From Gambelia wislizenii (Eukaryota; Chordata; Lepidosauria; Squamata; Crotaphytidae): a stretch of DNA of 64,000 nucleotides. Below are positions 43,262-54,989 of the stretch, in pieces. The DNA lies in the NCBI GenBank assembly GCA_030847615.1, contig JAUMIR010000003.1, positions 342,254,256 to 342,318,255 on the forward strand, in the 5' to 3' direction. Position 1 is the stretch's first letter. Every line of letters starts with the position of its first letter. The translations under genes and the position numbers were made by a program. The notes below the pieces were generated by a model. The model saw nothing but the letters and a program-made list of their open reading frames with translations, had not been told where the DNA came from and did no database searches.

Positions 43262-45750
43262 AGTCACAGCTAGAGTACCCTAATTGAATCAATTGCTGAA
43301 TGGTAAATCAACACTTATTTAAATTCTATTGGTTCCATGGGTCTACTCTAGTTAAGATTAGTGATTGGATTTAGGCCACAGAACTGTAGGGAGAGAGATT
43401 AAGGACATTGAAGGGTCCATCAACAATTAGCATCTAGACAGCAGACTGAGCAAACATACAGGTTACCTGGTCACAGTCTTCCTCACTCTGTTGATATGTA
43501 TTGAAATTCTGTTTAAAATATATATTAAAAATAATTTATAATTTTGCATCTCTGCCTATTGATTTGCACATCCAATTTTATGCAAATCTATATCCTCCTT
43601 TTTGGTGATACGCATCTTCTTTTTCTTGATGCATATGCAGGCACCCTAATGCATGTTCTGCTTATCCTTAAAGAATACACATACTTATGAGGAGGGTTTT
43701 TGTGTTTTTTTGTTTGTTTGTTTGTTTTTGGTACACTGTCATTGAGTGTAGTGGAAACTTCAAGAAGTTTCCACAAGGTAGCTGTCATCAAGCATTTTGC
43801 TGTGGGACAAAAACGGCTAAATTACCTAGCTTTTTTTAATCTGTTGAGGGTAAACTTGCACAAGAAGTTGACTTTGGTGAAGTAATTCATGATTTTGCAA
43901 TTAAAAGGGACACAAAAACAAACCTTTAAAGGGACTTAGTCTGGTTACAAAGTTTTGGAGCTACATGATTCATGCATGACAAAAATACATAGAAACCATG
44001 AACAGGATAATGCATAGGATTAACCAAAACTATTGCAAAATAGAAGAGTTCTTAAGGATTCTTCTACATGGTAGGTAAACAAAAACTGGTGGAGAATGGC
44101 ATGTGGTAAAAATGGCCCAGTGTTGTTCGTGATGTAATTTTGGAAATATAGGAAATATACTTTTGGAATTCAAGCAGAAACCTTTCTTTGGTGACTCATG
44201 AGCTTGACTTTTGAAATGGGATTGTGGTATGTGTTTGTGTGAGGGGATTGTTGAAAATTTCTGTTGGGCCCCCAAACTTATGCTTGAGGGCAGAAAAAAA
44301 AAAAACAAAGAAAAGGGGCCAATCAAGGGTGTTGTCCATTTCTATTTCAGCTCTCCACGATTTGGTGGAGTGGGTACATCATGTCCGAACAGAATCATAT
44401 ATGACTAGTTCTCCAAGGCTTTAATTTTAACCTATAAAAGACCCTTGGGTAGTTCTTACAAATGAAACATTAACTGCCTTTGTTCTACATTCACTTCTAA
44501 TGCAAATGTAAAATATGCATGAGCTGTGATGTACCATCCTTTTTTCTTCAGGACTCACTCATGCTTTAACAGCATTCATGTGTAACACAAAATGTGCAAG
44601 GGAAACATCCATGACTGTGCCTCTGACAGTATTAAGTGTTCCTGATTTTCCTAGCATTGTCTGCCTGAGTGCTCAGGAAATAAATTGTCACCTAGAACGT
44701 AAGAAGCTGATTTTATGTCAAATTCAATTTTCAGCAGAAGATTTGGAAGGCCTCCCCCCTGCCCCATGGAACGATGAGGGGTTTTAAAAGGAGGCTAAGA
44801 AATCAAGATCCGTCCCTAGGTTCTTCTAGAAACACATGACTGCATTTAAAAGCCAAAGGTGGAAAAAACCTTGTCAAATTTGGGTGTATCCTGTCAGCTA
44901 TAATTAGAGGTGCCAACTACTGACAAAAAGCAGCTTTGCATGAAACTTCTCCATGGAAACAAAGAAGCTTTGCAAGGAAGGTGTCAAAAACCAAGGAGGG
45001 TTTTTTTTCCTTGAGCTTTGGAGGAACAATTTCCTTAATAAGGAACTTCTCTTTTTAATGGAAAAATCAGCATCAGTAATGGAGCTTTGGATTTACAGTT
45101 AACCAGACAACTACTGCACTTGAATTTTGTTCAATATCACAAAGGCCTACAACAGCTACCTACATGGGCTAATGTAATATCCTGCTGTGATCGGAGGGAA
45201 AGAATTTCACATGGCACAAAGAAACCAGGGAGGTTTTATGACTGGTTCAGCATATGTTGTCAAGATTCATGTATCCCACTTTATCACCCGAAGATGAGTC
45301 AGTTCATGTAATTAAACCTATAGCCCACTTTCCTGTCAAAACAACCATGACTACCCATTCAAATCAAAACAAACATAGTTCAGACACATATCCATTCAAA
45401 AGGAACAGCAATCCCATTCAATCATCCAGTTTAAATGCCAAATGTCTGTCTGAGTAAAAAGGTTTTTTCACCTGCTGGTGTAAGGAAAGGGCGTTCATTT
45501 CTCAGTACCTGTTAGAGCCTGGGAATAAGTACCAAGAAAATCCTCTCTCTGATCTCCACCAAAGGTATTTTCAAGGATAGTAGGATTCACAGAAAAACAC
45601 AAATAGCTGATGGCTCCCATGTTGGTGGGGCATTATGATTTCACTCAGGGTTTTACTACCAACTCCAAAGGGGTTCAACATCTTGGATAATTCCTTTGCA
45701 GTTGAAACTTAACTCTCAAGGAGATTCACTCTCCCTCTGACATGAATGCT
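43262..45750. other. 2.5-kb stretch without recognisable gene
   Basis: Mostly AT-rich. A GTTTGTTTGTTTG run lies near 43710-43727. Open frames up to 98 codons lack domains. Confidence 0.4.
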
Positions 45751-45753
45751 ACT

Positions 45754-47640
45754 TTGTTGTTGTTAACTGCCCTCTGGTTGACTTCAAGTCATGGAGACCC
45801 AATGAATGAGACAACTCCAAGACCCCCTATCCTCAACTGCTCTCCTCAGGTCCTGCAAGCTCAGGCCCGTGGCTTCCTTGACTGAGGAGTTTATCAGAAG
45901 CACTAAGTATGGTGTCATAATGACACCACATAAATGTGAAAGGCCGTACATATCAGATGATGTCACCCTTTTGTGTGTACGTCCTGGCCAAAACCCATAC
46001 GTTTTTATTCATGGCTGAAGCCATCAATTGATCCCCCTTGGTGCTTTAGTGACAGCTTGCTGGCTCATGAAACCTTGTGCCGTTTAACTCATGCGAATGG
46101 CTGGTCCAGCACAAACATTTCTGGTTGAGATCATGACATCCAGGTAAGTGACACACTTTTTATGACCCTCCCTGGGTTACTTGGAAGTTTTTAAGCGTGT
46201 GTATGTGTTTTTTAAAAACTTTTTGTGTGTTGTTGATGTTTTGTTTTATTTTTGAATTTCTCACGCAATGAAGTCTTGCGAGAATCTGTGGGATTTTGAA
46301 CAAGGAAGTGAATGTAACTCCGTTCACTTTCTCTTCATTGCTGGGGAAGCCTTTGCCGGGAGACAAAGGTAAATGTGGTAGGAGGTGTTATTTTGCCGGC
46401 ATAAAAACGGCTTTAATTATGCCAGCAAAATAATGTTTTTAGAGGCTAGTCTGATAAATTCCTGAGTCTATCTATCTAGTATGTGACCTTCCTTTTTTCC
46501 TATTGCCTTCTACCTTACCCAGAATTATTGTCTTTTTGAGTGAGTCATGTCTTCTCATGATATGGTCCAAGTACGATAGTCTCAGTTTAGTCATCTTGGC
46601 TTCTAGCTCAGGTTTGATTTGTTTTAGGACCTATTTATTGGTCTTTTTGGCAGTCCACAGTATCTGTAGCACTCTTCTCCAGCACCACATCTCAAATGAG
46701 TTTATTTTTTCCCCCATCAGCTTTCTTCACTATCCAGCTTTCACTTCCATACATGGTGATGGAAAATATGATGGCTTGGACAATCCTAACTTTATTGTTT
46801 AGTTTTATATCTTTGTACTTTAGGATTCTGTCTAGTTCTTTCATAGCTGCCCTTCCCATTCCTAGTCTTCTTCTGATTTCTTGACTGCAATCTCCATTCT
46901 GATCAATGATTGATCCCAGAGATGAGAAATCTTTATTTCAATTTCCTTGTCATCTATATTGAATTTATGTAGATCCTCTGTGGTAATTATTTTTGTGATA
47001 TTAATGTTCAACAGTAATCCTGCCTTAACACTTTCTTCTTTGACTATCTTTAGTAATTTTCCCAAGTCTTTGTTGTTTTCTGCTACGTGTGTCATCTGCA
47101 TATCTTAGATTGTTGATATTCCTTCTTCCGATCTTCACTCCTCCTTCTTCCAAGTCTAAACCTGCTCTGCGTATGATATTTTCTGCATACAAGTTGAACA
47201 AATAGGGTGATAGAATACAGCCTTGTCTGACTCCCTTTCTGATTGGGAACCATTATGTTTCTCCATATTCTGTTCTAACGGTAGCTTCCTGTCCTGAGTA
47301 GAGCTTATGTATCAGGATAATCAAATGTAATGTATACCCATTTCTTTAAGAGCAATCCATAACTCTTTGTGGTCTATGCAGTCAAAGGCTTTCCTGTAAT
47401 CTATAAAGCACATGCTGATTTTCTTCTGGAATTCCCTGGTTCCCTCCATTATCCAGTATATGTTTGCAATGTGATCCATAGTGCCTCTTTCATTCCTGAA
47501 CACAGCTTGCATCTCTGATATTTCTCACTCCATATATGGAAGGAGTCTTTGCTGCAGAATTTTGAGTGTGACTTTGCTTGCATGGTAAATTAATCCAATA
47601 GTCTTGTAGTTATTGCAATCTTTTGTGTCTCTTAAAACTG
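45754..47640 (-). mobile_element. BovB (RTE) LINE, minus strand, split by a TIR element
   Basis: The minus-strand translation gives IYWIMEGTREFQKKISMCFI and DYRKAFDCIDHKELWIALKE, the start of the BovB reverse transcriptase (AFD box). Further on come IVKEESVKAGLLLNINITKI and KIEIKISHLWDQ-type palm segments. The YADD-equivalent is near 47100 (LRYADDT, frame-broken). The 3' section (46480-46870) matches 52495-52775. The tail at 45754-45885 ends GACTTGAAGTCAACCAGAGG on the minus strand, close to the BovB-type 3' end with a terminal ACAACAACA. A 577-bp DNA transposon splits it at 45886-46462. Many stops; dead. Confidence 0.88.
45886..46462 (+). mobile_element. 577-bp TIR element, TSD TGA, in BovB
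   Basis: The left end GGAGTTTATCAGAAGCAC and right end reversed GGAATTTATCAGACTAGC are inverted. TGA flanks both (45883-45885, 46463-46465). Removing the element plus one TGA gives CTTCCTTGACTGAGTCTATC, colinear with the unoccupied paralogous site at 52267-52286. Core as in 26970-27564, including CATCCAGGTAAGTGACAC (46137-46154), ACAAAGGTAAATG near 46366 and AAGTGAATGTAACTCCGTTC. Confidence 0.93.
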
Positions 47641-47955
47641 ATACAGGCTCATATAGGAGAATATGCTATTTCAAATAGCCCAGTCCCAACCTTTAGAGAC
47701 TATTATAGGCTATAATCAGTCCTTTTAGATGCACCTGGAAAGAATCCAGTAGGTAATAAAGATGTCTTCACAAAGAAGTCATGTTTTCCCTATCACCACC
47801 AATCTTGGGCAATATTCTGACCACAGCATTCTGGACCAGATGAAGTTTCCAAACCATGGAATGGAATGGAATCCCTAACTGTAGCACCTGTAGGCAGCCA
47901 CAATTCCTTCTATCAAAGTAGGAAGCAGTGAGGTTTAGAACAGGATGCAAAGTGA
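47641..47955. repeat. Unclassified repeat-like segment
   Basis: Contains GACCACAGCATTCTGGACCA and GATGAAGTTTCCAAACC, wording that recurs in vertebrate LINE-derived sequence, but no family can be assigned from this fragment. Confidence 0.35.
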
Positions 47956-47961
47956 GACTAT

Positions 47962-48508
47962 GGGCTCATCTATATGAGCCAGGATATGCCGGCTCCCTGC
48001 TGGTGTATCCTGGCCACAGATCAGGCCCATTATTCCCCCGTTCCCTCTGCGAAATAGGCCTGAGTCCATGCTGGCCCAGTGCTGCAGCTGCCGCTACCAC
48101 TATCTCCCTCACCCTCCCAGAAGCAAGGAAGCTGGCCTGCAACATATGACCAAGGCCCCCTGCATGTCACCAGGCTTGGTCCCATGCTGCGGGATTCCTT
48201 CCCGCTTCAGAGAGAGTGGGGCAGACCGGCAGCTGCAACAATGGATTGGCCTGCCAGGACAAGCTCCTGTGGACACATGGGGCCAGAACCATTCCTTTCC
48301 AGCGGGAATAGATTAAAGCAGGTATTAAAAACACACACACACACAGTAAAGGGCCCTAGCCCATCTTCTCCCAATCTCAGCCCTGTCTTTGCCCCAGGGG
48401 TGGTGAGGATTGCCCAGGGGCAGAAGAGGGAAACAGTCCTGCATCATGAGGACTGCAGAGTTCTAAGATTGGGGCAAGACAGGGTTTATTGCCCATGTAG
48501 ACAAGCCC
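47962..48508. mobile_element. 547-bp TIR element, TSD TAT
   Basis: The left end GGGCTCATCTATATGAGCC and right end reversed GGGCTTGTCTACATGGGC are inverted. TAT flanks both (47959-47961, 48509-48511). The interior is GC-richer than its surroundings, with a short (CA)n at 48330-48346. The 145-codon plus-strand frame inside has no recognisable domain. Confidence 0.82.
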
Positions 48509-48511
48509 TAT

Positions 48512-48628
48512 TTTAGTCAAATTAACTCAATGAAGACATCTGAAACACTTCCAAACTTTTATAAGGAATTGATTTTCATAATTCTGAATGATAAAAACTG
48601 TGTACCTCTGAAGATACCTTTCTGGCAG

Positions 48629-48666
<38 letters not shown>

Positions 48667-49200
48667 AATCCATATGCATACAAATAGATCAATAGAAACT
48701 GCTAAAGAGGTATCATTCAAAGGCTAAGGAACTGGAGCTGAGGCTAGCTCTAGCTTGGATTGCATCTGACCTGAGCTGCAACACAGAGAGGTCTTAGATT
48801 TCATTCTTGGCTTTAAATCCATGCTTTATTTTTCTAAGAAGGCAAAAACCAGAAAGACAATTTTCAAACACTTTGATCCCTCAGCAAAGAGCAGGGAGAG
48901 ATTTGCATTTTATTTTAATTTTTTTCATTAATGAATATACTAGGCCTTCAGCTGTTTCTGAGCATTACTGGTTAACATCTACATATCATTTTGAAGACTG
49001 TATGTGCTTCTTTGTGCAATTTAGGTTCCAGTCCTACACCTACATGCCTGAGAATAAGCTCCAAAAGAACTCAGCTTACTTTTGAGTAGACTTATACAGG
49101 ATTTCACAGCTTTAAAAAAATACTATTCTTTGCAATATGTTTCTACCACCTTTCCACCAGAAACACAAGAAATAGAAAAATGAGGAGCATGTATGCGTAT
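48512..49200. other. No recognisable gene; (TG)n at 48633-48662
   Basis: A clean TG run lies near 48633. Bases 49020-49110 resemble the small AAGTAAG-type repeat (TGAGAATAAGCTCC...ACTTTTGAGTAGACTTATAC). The 92-codon frame at 48807-49085 has no recognisable domain. Confidence 0.45.
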
Positions 49201-49204
49201 GTTT

Positions 49205-49350
49205 GAATTAAATAAATTTTATTTTTAAATAAAATTTTAAAATTGTAAATAAATAAATAAATAATTTTTTTTATTATTATTATTAATAATAATAATTTGT
49301 AATCCTGCCTTTCTCCAGGACTGGCATCCAACAGTAAAAGTGTATTGTAC
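49205..49350 (-). repeat. A/T-rich tail and L2-type 3' stub
   Basis: Runs of AAAT and (ATT)n are followed by TTTGTAATCCTGCCTTTCTC, the reverse of an L2-like GAGAAAGGCRGG 3' end. Confidence 0.5.
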
Positions 49351-51720
49351 ACAATAAATGTAAAAACAAAACAAAGCCAGAGGATGATGATGAGTAAGAT
49401 GATGATAAACAGGTAATCCCTTAAATCAGTGCTTCTGATGTGGGGGTGTGGCGATTATTTATTTTTTCCCCTAATGTGCCAGGGACCCAATGTACCCAAT
49501 GAATACAATTGTTTCTTTCCTGGAAGCTCTCCAAGCAACAGCAGCTGATGACTCAGAGACCAGCACTGGTCCCGAGACCTCCACATTTAATAGCAATGCC
49601 TTAAACAACCAGCCCTTTAGAGTATGACATTTAATCTTCATCTAGATCTTCCCTATCTTCCATGGAGGTAAGTAAGTACTGTAGTACAGGACTGGTCAAC
49701 TTCTCTGTATTGAGGGGCCATTCTGCCTATTGAAGTCAACCTGATGACAGTTAACAACAAGAAGAAGTGAAGGTATCACTGCAAAGTGGTAGAAGATTAC
49801 AGGAGCAAGATTTTCTTATAGGGTGGAATATCTATGTAGCTATCCATTGTACTGGGGGCTCATCTTAGGCTGAGGAGACCCGGGTTCCATTCCAACCAAG
49901 ACCATGGATTAAGTGCATAGCCTCTGGGTACATTAATTTACTACAGCACATCATTCCCCACTGAGTGAGAAATTATGTTGAGACACAGCTTTCTACATGA
50001 CTCTCTTAGTGAAATTTTAAAAAATGGGTGGGGGGGGTAAACATTGGCTCTGTTTTGAGGAGACAAAATTTTAAGATACCTCAGGGTGAAATTTTAATTG
50101 CTTGTCCAAGGGTGAAGATGCTCCACACAAGAAAGTGCAATATACCATACATAGTGGATGAAATTAGGCCACAACTGTCAAGATGATTTGATATACAATC
50201 ATTGGAAATTTATACTGTAAAGCGCTGGCATGGTATAATATGCTACAGCCTGCAGGAGCCGGCAACGGGCAGGCTAAATGCAGCTGGCTAGCATATCTCG
50301 ATTATGTCTGGGAGACAGGCATGGGAAGGACACATGAAGGATGAAGTCTTATCTGTATGAGAAAATGTGTGTGATAACTATCAACTGCATAAACCATGAC
50401 TGTACAGTATCTGTACTGTATAACTAGATCACCCACTTCACCTGTCTCTGCACTCATCTTGACTTGAATTTAGCTCTCTGACTGTGTGCTTTTCTATGAT
50501 ATGTAGTCTGTATGCTAGGAGTCTCAGACTCATTGTAAATATTACTATAATATGCTTTAGTAAAGAGAAATAGTTTAGACGCACATCTGTGTCTGTGTGA
50601 TCATTTCTTCACCTGATGATTGCAACTCTGCTACAACAACTTTTGCTGCCACATCCTCTTGATATGCTCAGAGGTACCAGTGCACTACTGTCACAACTTT
50701 ATTGAATACAGTTACAGCTGGGTTGGCCTTGGCATGGGTCCGGATCCAGGCATTGAGCAACCTGAGTGTTGACCGATGAAACCATCCTACTGGCCAATGC
50801 CGATCCACTAGGAAGACCAGAAGATCACAGAGGCAGAGGCCAGTAAAAACCCCTATCACGGGGGGTGCCGGACAGGCATTGGCCTCTGCCTGGACAACAC
50901 CATCTCCATCCTCCACCCCTGAGTCCCATAAGGGGACTCCCCTATATTACCAATGCTTGATATACAATGGTGAATGATACCCTGGATGCAGGATCCATGC
51001 TGACCGCCCCTACCAATAGGGCTTGTTTCTGATAAATAGACATAGGATAGAACTGAATTTTACTTATGGGTTTTAAAGGGCAACAGATCTTAAGTGGAAG
51101 GGAAAGCAACATTTGAGCAGCTTAACAGCCAGTGTTTTATGCACAAAATACTGTGAATAAATGTAAGGTAAAATGGTAGTAATAACATATTTACTGATCC
51201 AAGAATTCTTACTTTTAGAAGTAATAACCAAGTGGGGTGAAATCTGTATGAACTCACCTCACAGATCAATAATCTGTATATCTGTCTATGAGCTAACAGA
51301 TGTGTTATGATGACTCTATCTATGTAAAACATAATTTTGGGAGCTTGGGAAAGGGCTGGGCCTCCCAGAGTAAAAGAAAGCAGAAATGAAAGAGTTCAAA
51401 AATGGTTCATGGAAACATAATTATTACACCTACAGGGCAAATCAGAAGACTTTGTTGAGTCTTGGTCTCCAGCTCCATTTTACTGCTAACATTGCACACC
51501 AATCCCCCAGAATGCTAAGGACTCAAAAGTTTAACATATTTCTTTCTCCTTTGTATGGTTTGTATAAAGCATATCCATTTCAATAAATCCCATGGGCAGC
51601 GACTGAATACCAATAGTATGAGTAAGTTTGATTAACAATATAATGTTTCTAAATTGCTGCTCCCCCTTTTCTCTCCATCCAAATTTCCCCATCTCCTGAC
51701 TCTATTGCCAAAATGGAGTA
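49351..51720. other. No recognisable gene
   Basis: Bases 50640-50950 are less AT-rich and hold an 82-codon minus-strand frame (50668-50916) followed on that strand by AATAAA. It resembles repetitive sequence, but no domain or family is identified. The rest is unrecognised. Confidence 0.4.
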
Positions 51721-51724
51721 TTTA

Positions 51725-51795
51725 AGACTGAATCTTACAAACCTTTCTTTGAGGTTAAACCCATTAAACTCAATGGACTTACTTCTGGAAAGACA
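51725..51795. repeat. Small interspersed repeat fragment
   Basis: ACTGAATCTTACAAACCTTT, CATTAAACTCAATGGACTTA and CTTCTGGAAAGACATGTATA follow the order of the AAGTAAG/CAATGG repeat noted at 1146. Confidence 0.4.
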
Positions 51796-52146
51796 TGTAT
51801 ATGATCACACTGTTAGAAAATGAAACTCAAAGCATTGCACATTAAAGAGGAATGAAACTTTTTCAACCATGAAAAACATAACCACCCTATTGAGTACCCA
51901 AAATGATACCTATTTGGGAGAGCTGAGAAAGAACTGGCTAAATTTAATGGCGTTTGCATACATTGGCTGGCATTATGATAGTGAGTTACAATGGCATAAG
52001 TCCAATTTACACTATTGTAATGCCGGGGTGTTTTCTTTTGTTTTTGTCATTGTGGAAGTCAGAATCCTGTACCAACTGCACAATAACCTAAATCATCCCA
52101 CCCCCGAAAACCCAAAACCCAAAACCAAACTTTTCTCTGCTGCTTT

Positions 52147-52775
52147 TTGTTGTTAACTGTTGACTTCAAGTTGACTTCAATTTATGGCAACCCCATGAAT
52201 GAGAGACCTCTAAGTCATCCTATCATCAACAGCCCTGCTCAGGTGTTGCAGACTCAGGGCTGTGGCTTCCTTGATTGTGTCTATCCTCTGCCTTCTATCT
52301 TGCTGTTGTGTGCCTTCAAGTCATTTCTGACTTATGGTGACCCTAAACACAAACCTATCACAGGGTTTTCTGAGGCTGAGAGTGTCTGACTTGCCCAAGG
52401 TCACCTAGTGGGTTTTCACAACTGAGCAGGGATTTGAACCCTGGTCTCCAGAGTTGTAGTCCAACACTCAAATGACTATGCCATGATGGCTCTTGCCTTC
52501 TACCTTACCAAGCATTATTGTCTTTTCTAGTGAGTCATGTCGTCTCATGATATGTCCAAAGTACAACCCTCCCAGTTTAGTCAACTTGACTTCTAGGGAG
52601 AGTTCAGACTTCATTAGCTCTAGAACCCATTTATTTCTCTTTTTAGCAGTTCACAGTATCCATAGATACTGTGGACTTCTCCAGCACCACATTTCAAATG
52701 AGTTTTCTCCTATCAGCTTTCTTCATTGCCCAGCTTTCACAGCCATACATAGAAATGGGAAATCCTGACTTGGTA
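52147..52775 (-). mobile_element. BovB LINE 3' end, minus strand, split by a SINE
   Basis: Bases 52147-52288 are the BovB 3' UTR/tail (reverse: GACTTGAAGTCAACAGTTAA, GGGGTTGCCATAAATTGAAG), colinear with 45754-45885. After the SINE at 52302-52493, bases 52494-52775 repeat the section also found at 46500-46780 (GTCTTTTCTAGTGAGTCATG, CTCCAGCACCACATTTCAAA). No readable frame. Confidence 0.85.
52302..52493 (-). repeat. tRNA-headed SINE with BovB tail, 13-bp TSD
   Basis: The minus strand starts with a tRNA-like head. The B-box-like GGGTTCAAATCC appears on the plus strand as GGATTTGAACCCTGGTCTCC. A body with CTGAGGCTGAGAGTGTCTGA and TTGCCCAAGGTCACCTAGTG follows, then a BovB-like tail (plus strand TGTGCCTTCAAGTCATTTCT, GACTTATGGTGACCC). 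TGCCTTCTATCTT and TGCCTTCTACCTT flank it (52289-52301, 52494-52506; one mismatch). This architecture is that of squamate Sauria-type SINEs. Confidence 0.9.
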
Positions 52776-52799
52776 TTCAAATGATATATCTTTACACTG

Positions 52800-53075
52800 A
52801 GCCAAGGTATGGTAAGTACATGGCCCAGGAAGGGAGAGAGGAATACTGGAGGTGAACAACCCAAAGGGTGCCCACCAATGCCTCTTCTTCATCCTGGATA
52901 GAAGTGACTAGTGGGGTCCCACAGGGTTCTGTCCTGGGCCCAGTGCTATTCAACATCTTTATAAACTACTTGGATGATGGAATAGAGGGTATAAACTAGG
53001 ACAGATAGCTAATACCCCAGAGGACAGGATCAGAATTCTAAATGACCTTAAGAGATTAGAAAGCTGGGACAAAAC
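52800..53075 (+). mobile_element. CR1 LINE reverse transcriptase fragment
   Basis: The plus strand encodes [20 protein letters not shown], then [10 protein letters not shown], the RT motif of CR1-clade ORF2, with a stop soon after. The [13 protein letters not shown] form separates it from the L2 copy (CGIPQGAILSPMLF). Both ends are cut; a different repeat starts at about 53076. Confidence 0.88.
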
Positions 53076-53290
53076 TTTTTTATTTTTGCGTGAACTTTCA
53101 TGGCTATAAACCCACTTCTCAGATGCAGTACTGAGTGGTATTAAAGCCTCAGGTATAAGCCTATTTTATACAGTTGTGGGAGTGCAATAGAATGTAATAG
53201 GATCCAAAGAGATGCAAATCATGTCCCTAAATTTTCAAAGGGCTGAGTGAGGTGATACAGGTCTTTCAGATCTTGACAGCGGTCAGTTAG
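53076..53290 (-). repeat. Unclassified repeat, partner of 11620-12215
   Basis: Reverse complement contains CTGTATCACCTCACTCAGCC, CTTTGAAAATTTAGGGACAT, ACATTCTATTGCACTCCCAC and TAATACCACTCAGTACTGCA, colinear with 11627-11735 plus 12118-12180. Here the two halves are contiguous. Confidence 0.6.
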
Positions 53291-53299
53291 AGCTGATGT

Positions 53300-54370
53300 G
53301 TGAATGCAATAAATCTGCTTACCAAAAGTCAGTTTCCCTTCTAGAGTGGCACTAGGAACTAGGTGAATTCTATGGTAGTGGGGAGAATACTGGAAGAGGA
53401 CATGGGGCATGAATGTTGTGAGCAGAGGGATACCGGGCATTTTAAAAATACTGGTATGAGAGGTGAAACTTTGGGGATGCGTCAAGAGGGGTGAGGATAT
53501 AGTGGGGGTAAACCAGTCATTTCCCAACTGGAGGGAAAGCAGTGGGAAGGCTGGAAAGAATACCTTCAGGGATGAAGGTGACCCACCCATGAAGGTGCAT
53601 GCTCTTAGTATGTTTTCCATAGAGCTTGTATGTAAACCACATAGTGAGGGATGCTTTGCATAGTTCTTCTTCATAATGGAATCTTAGAAGTCTCTTAAGT
53701 AATATCTTTAAGTAAGAAAGACCCAATGTATTCAAAGAACTAATAACTGCATAGGTATGTATAGAATTGCACTGTTAATTAAAACCTATGAATAAATATT
53801 TGTTTGTTGTTGTCTATCTTCAAGTAGTTTCCAACTTATGGCAACCCTAAGAACCTTACTACACGAGCCTCCTCTCTCACTATAATTGTGTTGCCTTTAA
53901 AAACTCTGTTCAAACAGGATTGCTTTCTTTCCTACCACATCTTCATAAGGTTTGCAGGATTGTAGCATCTGATGGTACTAAAGGCTCTATCACACACAAT
54001 CAAATGCACACACCACAATGTGAGTCCCACTGGATTTCACCAGAGCCGAGGAGAGCAGAGGACTCCACCTTCACTACACAAAAAGCACAGGGCACACGTT
54101 TGGGTATGGGGAAGTGGGTGTCTTCTCATAAGAAACCTGCCTTCCAGCCTTCTGCCACTGCATCTGCTGACTTTGAATGAAAAGGAGAAAATAGGAAACA
54201 GGGTTTTTTTGCCACCTCCCACTTTCTTGGCTCAGTAACTTTGAAGGGCCTAGAAAGAGCAACAGTTCTGTCACTCATTGTAGCCAAAAAGGTTGGATTA
54301 ACCTTCTGCATTGAATCCAGTCCAGCACAAATTGGTGCGGGGGGGGGGGACATGAAGTGGGGATTTTTTT
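53300..54370. other. Mostly unrecognised; BovB-like tail stub
   Basis: Bases 53800-53860 (TTTGTTGTTGTCTATCTTCA, TTCCAACTTATGGCAACCCT) are a reversed BovB/SINE tail fragment. The 151-codon minus-strand frame at 53219-53674 starts in the repeat to its left and has no recognisable domain. Confidence 0.4.
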
Positions 54371-54372
54371 AA

Positions 54373-54374
<2 letters not shown>

Positions 54375-54406
<32 letters not shown>
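54375..54406. repeat. (ATT)n microsatellite
   Basis: About ten ATT units, adjacent to a poly-T run and downstream of a poly-G run near 54339. Confidence 0.92.
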
Positions 54407-54689
54407 GCCAGCCCTTCCCTTCTATTCCTCACCACATAACTGTGATGGATGCAAAGATAAACATGCCCCCTGACCTCCAAAAATCAGAGTAAAAGCTCAA
54501 TTGAAGTTTCACACTTAAATCACAGTGTGATGTAAGCAGGAAAGGAGGTCATTAATGGCTTTTTCCTGTTAGAAAAAAGAATCACTTTTACAACTGTCTC
54601 CTACCGGGCAAGTAACGAAGAACAAGACGCCAGGTGCAATGGTAAGGTGCAATGGAAAGTGGTATTATCTGGCTGCACTTCCATTTTAC

Positions 54690-54905
54690 CTGCCTTATGC
54701 AATAAGCCTCTATGGTCAACCTATCACAGGCTTTTCTTGGCAATATTTCTTCAGAGCGGTTTTGCCATTGTTGCCTTCTGAGGTTGAGAGAGTGTGACTT
54801 GCCCACAGTCACCCAGTGGACTTCCATGGCCAACTATGAATTCAAACCCTTGTCTACACAGTCATAGTCCAATAGTCCAATGCTGAAATCACTACACCAT
54901 GTGTA
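54690..54905 (-). repeat. tRNA-headed SINE, tail-truncated (minus strand)
   Basis: The plus strand holds TATCACAGGCTTTTCTTGGC, GAGGTTGAGAGAGTGTGACT, TGCCCACAGTCACCCAGTGG and GAATTCAAACCCTTGTCTAC, then the reversed A-box area ending ACTACACCATG. Same family as 52302-52493, but most of the BovB-like tail is missing. Confidence 0.82.
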
Positions 54906-54989
54906 GACCCTTACATAAAACTGGAAAGGGAAAATTATCACCTAGAAATATTCAGTCCAAGAGTTGATGGGTGTTTTTTTCTTTTCTAA

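Noticed and set aside
48079..48516. 145-codon open frame as a captured gene
   Set aside because: It lies inside the 547-bp TIR element, overlaps other frames and ends in a CA microsatellite and TIR; no domain is seen.
53219..53674. 151-codon minus-strand open frame as a gene
   Set aside because: It starts in an interspersed repeat also present at 11620 and shows no recognisable domain.
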